Origin: Mycobacterium asiaticum DSM 44297
GTDB lineage: Bacteria; Actinomycetota; Actinomycetes; Mycobacteriales; Mycobacteriaceae
Direction of reading: 5' to 3'
Assembly (NCBI RefSeq): GCF_000613245.1
Contig: NZ_HG964938.1
Location: 218,237-282,236, forward strand
Length of the DNA stretch: 64,000 nt
Under the pieces are notes generated by a model that saw nothing but the letters and a program-made list of their open reading frames with translations, was not told the origin of the DNA and did not search any database. A program made the translations under genes and the position numbers. Within the stretch, counting starts at the first letter, position 1. Every line of letters starts with the position of its first letter. Below, in pieces: positions 33,459-40,212 of the stretch.

Positions 33459-34841
33459 GTGGCCCAGGTGCCCTGGAACATTCGGACTCGCTATGCCACC
33501 TGCGGCGAGGTCGATATCGCTTATCAAGTGTTCGGCGAAGGTCCGATCGATTTGCTGGTGCTGCCCGGCCCGTCCATCCCGATCGACACCGTCGACTCAG
33601 AACCGTCGATGTACCGCTTCCACCGGCGCCTGGCGTCGTTCGCCCGGGTGATCCGCTACGACCAGCGCGGGATCGGGCTGTCCTCGCGGGTCTCCACCGA
33701 CATGATCGGTCCCCGGTACTGGGCCAAGGACGCGATCGCCGTGATGAACGCCGTCGGGTGTGAGCGTGCGACGATCCTTGCCCCGGGCTTCACCGCGATG
33801 ACCGCGCTGGTGGTGGCCGCCGACTACCCGGAGCGGGTGGCCAGCCTGGTCATCGTCAACGGTGGGGCCCGCACGCTGCGCGCGCCCGACTACCCGATCG
33901 GGCACGAAATCGGCGAAGCGGACCCCTACACGACTATCGCGATCGAGCCCGACGCGGTCGAGCGGGGCTTCGACATCCTCAGCATCATCGCTCCCAGCGT
34001 CGCGAACGACAATGCCTTCCGCACCTGGTGGGACATGGCCGGCAATCGGGCGGCCTCGCCGAGCATGGCCCGCGCGATCATCACCGCCGTGCGCCAGGCG
34101 GACGTGCGCGACACCCTGGCCCGCGTCAGCGCGCCGACCCTGATCCTTCATCGCGACAACCGCAAGTTCAGCCCGATCGAGCACGGGCAGTACCTCGAAG
34201 AACACATCGCCGGTTCGCGACTGGTCGAACTGCCCGGCGAGGACACGTTGTATTGGGTCGGCGACACCGGCCCGATGCTTGACGAGATCGAAGAGTTCGT
34301 CACCGGCGTCCGTGGCAGCGGTGACGCCGAGCGGGTACTCACCACCATCGTGTTCACCGATATCGTCGGCTCCACCGAACGGGCGGCCCAGCTCGGTGAC
34401 AACCGGTGGCGCGACCTGCTGGACAATCACGACAGCATCGTGCGCCACGAGATCCAGCGCTTCGGTGGCCGGGAAGTCAACACCGCCGGGGACGGTTTCG
34501 TGGCGACGTTCTCCAGCCCGAGCGCGTCGTTGGCCTGCTGCGACGCTCTGGTCGACGCCGTTCGGGTACTCGGAATCGAGATCCGGGTTGGCATCCACGC
34601 CGGCGAGGTCGAAGTGCGCGGTGTCCAGAAAGAAGACGTGGCCGGCATGGCCGTGCACATCGCCGCGCGCGTCGCGGCACTCGCAGGTCCCAGCGAGGTG
34701 CTGGTGTCCTCGACGGTGCGCGACATCGTCACCGGTTCCCGGCACCGGTTCTCCAGTCGCGGCGAACGTGAACTCAAGGGCGTCCCCGGCCAGTGGCAGC
34801 TGTGCGCCCTGGTGCGCGAACACGCGACTGTCCGGTCCTGA
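33459..34841 (+). CDS. Class III adenylate cyclase with N-terminal alpha/beta-hydrolase domain
   Basis: A 460-residue protein. Residues ~15-275 are an alpha/beta-hydrolase fold (RVIRYDQRGIGLSSRV; the nucleophile-elbow region reads ATILAPGFTAM with no clear GxSxG, so hydrolase activity is doubtful). Residues ~285-455 are a class III cyclase: metal-binding Asp in FTDIVGSTERA, second Asp in NTAGDGFVATF, and the transition-state Arg in HIAARVAAL. This architecture is common in mycobacteria. The hydrolase part may be a sensor. Separate from the upstream enolase-type gene by 20 bases. Confidence 0.9.
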   Translation: MAQVPWNIRTRYATCGEVDIAYQVFGEGPIDLLVLPGPSIPIDTVDSEPSMYRFHRRLASFARVIRYDQRGIGLSSRVSTDMIGPRYWAKDAIAVMNAVGCERATILAPGFTAMTALVVAADYPERVASLVIVNGGARTLRAPDYPIGHEIGEADPYTTIAIEPDAVERGFDILSIIAPSVANDNAFRTWWDMAGNRAASPSMARAIITAVRQADVRDTLARVSAPTLILHRDNRKFSPIEHGQYLEEHIAGSRLVELPGEDTLYWVGDTGPMLDEIEEFVTGVRGSGDAERVLTTIVFTDIVGSTERAAQLGDNRWRDLLDNHDSIVRHEIQRFGGREVNTAGDGFVATFSSPSASLACCDALVDAVRVLGIEIRVGIHAGEVEVRGVQKEDVAGMAVHIAARVAALAGPSEVLVSSTVRDIVTGSRHRFSSRGERELKGVPGQWQLCALVREHATVRS

Positions 34842-34889
34842 CACCGCTTGTACGCTGGCGGTATCCAACTTGCCGACCGGAGGAGTGCT

Positions 34890-37133
34890 GTGGCGACCCC
34901 GCTTGTGCAGGACTCCGGCATCGGCGAGGTGCGGCGAGTCCGGCTCGACGTTTCCGGCATGTCGTGCGCGGCGTGCGCCAGCCGGGTCGAAACCAGACTC
35001 AACAAGGTGCCGGGGGTCCGGGCGTCGGTGAACTTCGCCACCCGCGTCGCGACCATCGATGCCGTCGACGTCGCCGACGAAGACCTGTGCGACGCGGTGG
35101 CCAAGGCCGGCTACCGGGCGACCCCGCACACCGAATCGACGCCCGGGGCAACCCCGGCCCGCGACCCTGATGCGCAGCACGCCCGCAGCCTGCTGCGCAG
35201 ATTGCTGGTCGCGGCGGTGCTGTTCGTACCGCTGGCGGACCTGTCCAGCATGTTGGCGATCGTGCCGGAAGCCCGATTCCCCGGCTGGGGCTACGTGCTG
35301 GCCGCGCTAGCGGCGCCGATCGTGACGTGGGCCGCGTGGCCCTTCCACTCGGTCGGACTGCGCAATGCCCGCCACCACACGGCCTCGATGGAGACCCTGA
35401 TCTCGGTCGGCGTCACCGCGGCCACCGGGTGGTCGCTGGCGACGGTGTTCTTTCCAAAGCAACCGCGCGAGACCACGGGTGTCTGGCAGGCGATTCTGCA
35501 CAGCGACGCGATCTACCTCGAGGTGGCGGCGGGTGTCACTGTCTTCGTGCTGGCCGGCCGTTACTTCGAGGCCCGGGCCAAGTCCAAAGCCGGCGGGGCA
35601 CTGCGCGCCCTGGCGGCGCTCGGCGCGAAGAGCGTCACCGTGCTACTGCCCGACGGCGCGGAGCTGGTGATACCGGCCGGCGAGCTCAAGAAGCGCCAGC
35701 GCTTCGTCACCCGGCCCGGCGAGACGATCGCCGCGGACGGCGTCATCGTCGAAGGAACCGCGGCGATCGACACGAGCACCATGACCGGTGAGGCCAAACC
35801 GGTGCGGGCACATCCGGGCGCCGCCGTGGTGGGCGGCACCGTCGTACTCGACGGCCGGCTGCTGATCGAGGCCACCGCGGTGGGTGCCGACACCCAGTTC
35901 GCGGCGATGGTGCGACTGGTCGAGGAGGCCCAGGCGCAGAAGGCACGGGCCCAGCGCCTCGCCGACCGCATATCGGCGGTGTTCGTGCCGACCGTGTTCG
36001 CCATCGCGCTGCTTGCCGGCGCGGCCTGGCTGATCGGCGGCGCCGGGGCCGAACGCGCCTTCTCGGTGACGCTCGGGGTGTTGGTGATCGCCTGCCCGTG
36101 CGCGCTGGGCCTGGCCACTCCGACGGCGATGATGGTCGCTTCCGGACGCGGGGCACAGCTGGGCATCTTCATCAAGGGTTACCGCGCGCTGGAAACCGTG
36201 CACGGCATCGACACCGTGGTGTTCGACAAGACCGGCACGCTGACCGTCGGGCAGCTGACGGTCAGCAGCGTGACGACGGCCGGCGGGCGCTCCGCCGACG
36301 ACGTCCTGGCCTGGGCCGCCGCCGTGGAGGCTGCTTCCGAACATGCCGTCGCGACGGCGATCGTGGCAGCCGCGCCCGACTCCGCCCCGGTCGACGACTT
36401 CGCTGCGGTCGCGGGCTGCGGTGTTTCGGGACTGGTCGACGGACGCCGCATCGAGGTGGGCAAGCCGTCCTGGATCATCCGGACGGCACCGGCCGATCCG
36501 GTGCTCGACGCGGCGCGACTCGAGGGCGAGAGTCGTGGGGAAACAGTAGTTTTCGTGGCCGTCGATGGTGCGCCCTGCGCGGCGATCGCCATTGCCGACA
36601 CGGTCAAGGACTCCGCCGCCGATGCGGTGGCCGCGCTGCATCGGCGCGGGCTGCACACGGTGCTGCTCACCGGCGACAACCGGGCGGCGGCGGACGCCGT
36701 CGCGGCGCGGGTGGGCATCGGAACCGTCGTCGCCGACGTCCTGCCCGAGGGCAAAGTCCAGGTGATCCAACGGCTGCGCGGGGAAGGCCGGACGGTCGCG
36801 ATGGTGGGCGACGGCATCAACGACGGCCCCGCATTGGCCTGTTCCGATTTGGGATTGGCCATCGGCCGCGGAACCGACGTCGCGATCGGTGCCGCCGACA
36901 TCATCCTGGTGCGCGACGATCTCGCCATCGTTCCCCAGTCGCTGGATTTGGCGCGTGCGACGATGCGCACCATCCGGATGAACATGATCTGGGCGTTCGG
37001 CTACAACGTGGCCGCCATACCGGTGGCCGCCGCGGGTCTGCTCAACCCGTTGATCGCCGGTGCGGCGATGGCGTTCTCGTCGTTCTTCGTCGTCTCAAAC
37101 AGCCTGCGACTGCGTAACTTTGGACCTCAGTAG
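34890..37133 (+). CDS. ctpB: CtpB-like heavy-metal P1B-type ATPase
   Basis: A 747-residue P1B ATPase. An N-terminal HMA domain has MSCAAC (Cys 26 and 29), and the actuator TMTGEAKPV, membrane CPC in ACPCALGLATPT near residue 400, phosphorylation motif DKTGTLTVGQ near 446, and MVGDGINDGPALA follow. The C-terminal FSSFFVVSNSLRLR with MxxSS-like helix supports Cu(I) transport. The HP locus reads SEHAVATA (HA rather than HP), as in CtpA here. GTG 34890 follows GGAGGAG. It occupies the CtpB place next to the Rv0102-like gene, with the small HMA protein 10 bases downstream. Confidence 0.92.
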   Translation: MATPLVQDSGIGEVRRVRLDVSGMSCAACASRVETRLNKVPGVRASVNFATRVATIDAVDVADEDLCDAVAKAGYRATPHTESTPGATPARDPDAQHARSLLRRLLVAAVLFVPLADLSSMLAIVPEARFPGWGYVLAALAAPIVTWAAWPFHSVGLRNARHHTASMETLISVGVTAATGWSLATVFFPKQPRETTGVWQAILHSDAIYLEVAAGVTVFVLAGRYFEARAKSKAGGALRALAALGAKSVTVLLPDGAELVIPAGELKKRQRFVTRPGETIAADGVIVEGTAAIDTSTMTGEAKPVRAHPGAAVVGGTVVLDGRLLIEATAVGADTQFAAMVRLVEEAQAQKARAQRLADRISAVFVPTVFAIALLAGAAWLIGGAGAERAFSVTLGVLVIACPCALGLATPTAMMVASGRGAQLGIFIKGYRALETVHGIDTVVFDKTGTLTVGQLTVSSVTTAGGRSADDVLAWAAAVEAASEHAVATAIVAAAPDSAPVDDFAAVAGCGVSGLVDGRRIEVGKPSWIIRTAPADPVLDAARLEGESRGETVVFVAVDGAPCAAIAIADTVKDSAADAVAALHRRGLHTVLLTGDNRAAADAVAARVGIGTVVADVLPEGKVQVIQRLRGEGRTVAMVGDGINDGPALACSDLGLAIGRGTDVAIGAADIILVRDDLAIVPQSLDLARATMRTIRMNMIWAFGYNVAAIPVAAAGLLNPLIAGAAMAFSSFFVVSNSLRLRNFGPQ

Positions 37134-37143
37134 GATATTTTGC

Positions 37144-37362
37144 ATGGCTGAACAGACATTCTCGGTCGACGGACTGCACTGCCAGGGGTGCGTGGACACC
37201 ATCACCACCGCATTGACAGCATTGCGGCCGGTGAGCGCGGTGCGCATCGAGCTGAACACCGAAGGCGCCTCGGCGGTACATGTTTCGTCCAGTGCCGAGC
37301 TCAGCCCGGAGCAGGTGCAGGCGGCCCTGAAGGGTGAGGGCAACTTCAACGTGCTGGCGTGA
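37144..37362 (+). CDS. Small HMA-domain protein (CopZ-like metallochaperone)
   Basis: A 72-residue free-standing HMA domain with the metal motif LHCQGCVDT (Cys-x-x-Cys) near residues 12-16 and a beta-alpha-beta-beta-alpha-beta layout. It should bind Cu(I) and hand it to CtpB, whose gene ends 10 bases upstream. It converges on the Rv0102-like gene with 19 bases between. Confidence 0.9.
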   Translation: MAEQTFSVDGLHCQGCVDTITTALTALRPVSAVRIELNTEGASAVHVSSSAELSPEQVQAALKGEGNFNVLA

Positions 37363-37381
37363 CTTGGGCCCGATGTAGGCC

Positions 37382-39238
37382 CTACCGTCGCATCTTTGAG
37401 AGCTCCTGCAGCATCGCGTTGTAGGCCGCGAGTTCGTCGTCGGCATAGTCGCTGTCGGCGTGCCGGTCACTGCGCGATGCCACCTTGCGGTCCTGACGCG
37501 CCCACTGCGACACCAACGCCACGATGACGATAATGATCGGCACTTCGGTGAGGCTCCAAGCGATTCCGCCACCGAGATGCTGGTCGTCGATGATGCTGGA
37601 CAGCCACGGCAGGTCGACCGAGCGGTAGAACGTGGCGCCCACCGGCGATGCCATCGTCATCAACGCGATGCCGAAGAAGGCGTGAAAAGGCATGACCGCG
37701 AACAACAATCCGATCCGCCCCGGATAGGGCAGGCGGCGCGGCCCCGGATCGATCCCGATGATCGCCCAGTAGAACAGGTATCCGACGAGCAGGAAGTGCA
37801 CCGCCATGAATTCATGGCCCCAGTGGTAGCGGACCAATGTGTCGAACAGCGGCGTGAAGTAGACGATGTACGGCGACCCAACAAACAGCACGAACGCGAT
37901 GATGGGGTTCGACAGGAAAGCGGTGACTCGCGAGTGCAGTAGCCAGGTCAGCCATTCCCGCGGACCCGGCGGCTGTCCTTCGGCGGCGGCCGGAAGCACC
38001 CGCAGCGCCAGCGTGACCGGGCCGCCCAGCACCAGCAGCACCGGGATGAACATGTTCAACGTCATGTGCTCGGCCATGTGGACGCTGAACATCGCCGACC
38101 CGTAGGCGCGGATGCCGGAGCTGCTGGTGAATACCAGTGCGGCGCAACCGATCAGCCAGGCCACCAGCCTGCCGGCCGGCCAGGGGTTGCCGTTGCGCCG
38201 CAGCTTTACGTAACCCGCCGTGTACAGGATCGCGAGAACCAGGCCGGCGGTGCCGAGCAGGCTGTCGAACCGCCACAACGTCAGCACGGTCCCGATAGTC
38301 GGCGGATCCGGAAGCTGGTAACCGAGGAACACGTCCCAGCCGGTGTACCGGTGCGTGAGGAACCGCGGGGCGGCCTGCACGGTCGTCGCGGCGGTAGCCG
38401 CCATGACCGCGATTGTTGCCAGCGCAGCAATCACGCCGACGGTGCCGGAGCGCACCGGCCTCACGAACAACCCCCAGCAGTCGGTCAGCCACACCGCCGC
38501 CACCAGCGCGCCCGCGGCCAAACCCAGCCGGGCGAAATCCGATCCGAAGGCCGATCCGGATCCCGGAGTCAGCAGGTACAACAGGATCGCGCCGTAGCAG
38601 GCCGCCAGCGCGCCGCAGACCACCTGCAGCACCTGCACCGCGCGGGTCGGTGCCGTCGCGGTCATCGCGGCAACCGTCTTGAGGCCGGTCAGGGCGGCCA
38701 CCGCAACCGCGAACACGATTACCGCGCTGGTCGAGTAGTCATGATCGGGCCCCTGGCCCGCATTGCCGGTCACCGCGGGCGCGGCGACGGCGAGCAGGGT
38801 GGGGATGAGCAGGACCGCGTGCCCGAGCCAGCGCGTGCTGAAGCGCAGCGTCACCGCAACCGGCACCGCCAGGACCGTAACGACGATCCATGCGCGGCCT
38901 GTCTCGGAAACAGAGACGGCGTCGAACAGCTTCCCGCTGCTCAACAACGCACCGGCACTCACACCGACGTCGTGGGCGCACTGGATCACCACCATCACCG
39001 CCGCAGCCACCGGCCACACCAGCGAAACACGCTCAGCCACCAGATGGATCCGGAACGCGGCCGCATCGATCAGCCCGTCCGGTTCCGGCCGCGACGTCAT
39101 CACGACCAGCAGCAGGGCGCCCAGGCACACCGCACCCAGCAGCGACGCGACGAAGTACCCCACCGGCGCGGCGGCGCTGATGAAAGCACCGGGATACGGG
39201 TTGCCGGACTCGGCGTAGCGACGAGTTCCCGATGCCAA
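37382..39238 (-). CDS. Rv0102-like integral membrane protein (CopD + CtaG/caa3 assembly domains); possible N-terminal frameshift
   Basis: A 618-residue polytopic protein. The first ~300 residues look like a CopD copper-resistance domain, the rest like a cytochrome c oxidase caa3-assembly (CtaG-like) domain, with helix ends such as AYGSAMFSVHMAEHMTLNMF and WGHEFMAVHFLLVGYLFYW carrying conserved His. Read in this frame the only start is TTG 39238. The upstream coding-like N-terminus (ARTAALAAGSAVLAGAG) lies in another frame starting GTG 39363-39365, and adding it would give ~656 residues, near the ~661 of Rv0102. Thus a frameshift near 39240-39290 is suspected. Likely role: copper handling at the membrane. 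Confidence 0.85.
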   Translation of the reverse strand: MASGTRRYAESGNPYPGAFISAAAPVGYFVASLLGAVCLGALLLVVMTSRPEPDGLIDAAAFRIHLVAERVSLVWPVAAAVMVVIQCAHDVGVSAGALLSSGKLFDAVSVSETGRAWIVVTVLAVPVAVTLRFSTRWLGHAVLLIPTLLAVAAPAVTGNAGQGPDHDYSTSAVIVFAVAVAALTGLKTVAAMTATAPTRAVQVLQVVCGALAACYGAILLYLLTPGSGSAFGSDFARLGLAAGALVAAVWLTDCWGLFVRPVRSGTVGVIAALATIAVMAATAATTVQAAPRFLTHRYTGWDVFLGYQLPDPPTIGTVLTLWRFDSLLGTAGLVLAILYTAGYVKLRRNGNPWPAGRLVAWLIGCAALVFTSSSGIRAYGSAMFSVHMAEHMTLNMFIPVLLVLGGPVTLALRVLPAAAEGQPPGPREWLTWLLHSRVTAFLSNPIIAFVLFVGSPYIVYFTPLFDTLVRYHWGHEFMAVHFLLVGYLFYWAIIGIDPGPRRLPYPGRIGLLFAVMPFHAFFGIALMTMASPVGATFYRSVDLPWLSSIIDDQHLGGGIAWSLTEVPIIIVIVALVSQWARQDRKVASRSDRHADSDYADDELAAYNAMLQELSKMRR

Positions 39239-39375
39239 CCCATATGCACTGACCGGCGCCGGCGAGCACGGCGGACCCGGCCGCCAGCGCCGCCGTCCGC
39301 GCCGAACGCGACCGGTCCACTCGGGCGGCCGGCGTCACCTGCGCGCTCGGCCCATCAGTCCCCACCCCTGCAGCT

Positions 39376-39392
39376 TACGACCGTGCGTCGTA
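39376..39392. promoter_or_regulatory. Palindrome between the Rv0102-like gene and the His/Met-rich gene
   Basis: TACGAC, 5 bases, GTCGTA: a perfect 6-5-6 inverted repeat in the 58-base divergent region. It could be an operator for a shared metal-responsive regulator. It does not match the RicR box TACCC-N5-GGGTA, although the 5-base spacer and outer TA are the same. Confidence 0.35.
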
Positions 39393-39423
39393 GCCACCTG
39401 TCGCCTGGAGCGCCTAGTGTTCG

Positions 39424-40125
39424 GTGACTGTGATTGATGATCTGCCGCTGCGGTGGGCAGTCACCGGCCTGTTCCTGCTGAGCGCCGTGGGGTTCGTGCT
39501 AGTCGTCGACCGCCGGTCCTGGACTTCGGTGGTCAGCTACGGGCTGCACCTCACCATGGCGATCGCGATGGCGGTGATGGCCTGGCCGCAGGGACTGGGG
39601 CTGCCGCCGACACCCGCCGAGGCCTTCTTCCTGGCGGCAGCCCTGTGGTTCGTGATCATGGCGGTTCTCGCCACCCGCATGGGCGGCATGCGACTGCTGC
39701 GTGGCTATCACGCCCTGAAGATGCTGGCGATGGCGTGGATGTATGCCGTTGTTCATCATCAGCCGCTGCCCGAGGGGCTGGGTGCCGGGCACCAGCACCA
39801 CCACCACCACCATGAGATGCCGCCGGACCAGCCGATGCCGGACATCGAGATGACCCCCGACATGAACCCCGGCATGACCCCGGGCATGACGCCCGCCGCC
39901 GCGCCGGCCGACGATTGGCCGGGCTGGGTCGATGTCGGCAACTGGGGGTGGGCGCTGCTGTTCGTCGTCGCCGCCGCGGTGTGGGGGTATCGGTATGTCG
40001 CGCAACGGCGCGTAGCCCGGCGGCGGCGGTCGCGGCGGTGGCGCACCACTCTCGGCGCCGCCCTGCAGGCCATGATGGCCGCGGGTACGGCGATCATGTT
40101 CGGCGCGCTGCTGCTGCAGGGCTGA
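39424..40125 (+). CDS. DUF5134-like membrane protein with His/Met-rich loop
   Basis: A 233-residue protein with about five transmembrane helices (RWAVTGLFLLSAVGFVLVV; AEAFFLAAALWFVIMAVLAT; WGWALLFVVAAAVWGYRYVA). Between helices, residues ~120-165 form a loop with HQHHHHHHEM and then repeated Met (PMPDIEMTPDMNPGMTPGM). Runs of His and spaced Met are classic copper-binding loops (Cu(II) by His, Cu(I) by Met). It is divergent from the Rv0102-like gene, so a copper-handling role is a natural inference. DUF5134 is named from general resemblance. GTG 39424 chosen; GTG 39430 possible. Confidence 0.8.
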   Translation: MTVIDDLPLRWAVTGLFLLSAVGFVLVVDRRSWTSVVSYGLHLTMAIAMAVMAWPQGLGLPPTPAEAFFLAAALWFVIMAVLATRMGGMRLLRGYHALKMLAMAWMYAVVHHQPLPEGLGAGHQHHHHHHEMPPDQPMPDIEMTPDMNPGMTPGMTPAAAPADDWPGWVDVGNWGWALLFVVAAAVWGYRYVAQRRVARRRRSRRWRTTLGAALQAMMAAGTAIMFGALLLQG

Positions 40126-40212
40126 GGGTGTAACGTTTCCGCCCTTCCATCGACTAACTGCGCAGACGCTCAGTAGATTGGGCCGCGGTGGCAGGCCGCA
40201 AAGGAGATGTCA

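Noticed and set aside
34842..34889. Search for the GGAACT motif upstream of ctpB
   Set aside because: No GGAAC box with a 16-17-base spacer was found there, so ctpB is not included in the proposed regulon.
33597..35180. 527-codon minus-strand frame opposite the adenylate cyclase
   Set aside because: Antisense shadow of a motif-bearing cyclase; low complexity and no family pattern.
39796..39816. CAC/CAT run in DUF5134 considered as a simple-sequence repeat or assembly artefact
   Set aside because: It stays in frame, is followed by a Met-rich stretch in the same loop, and makes sense as a metal-binding segment.
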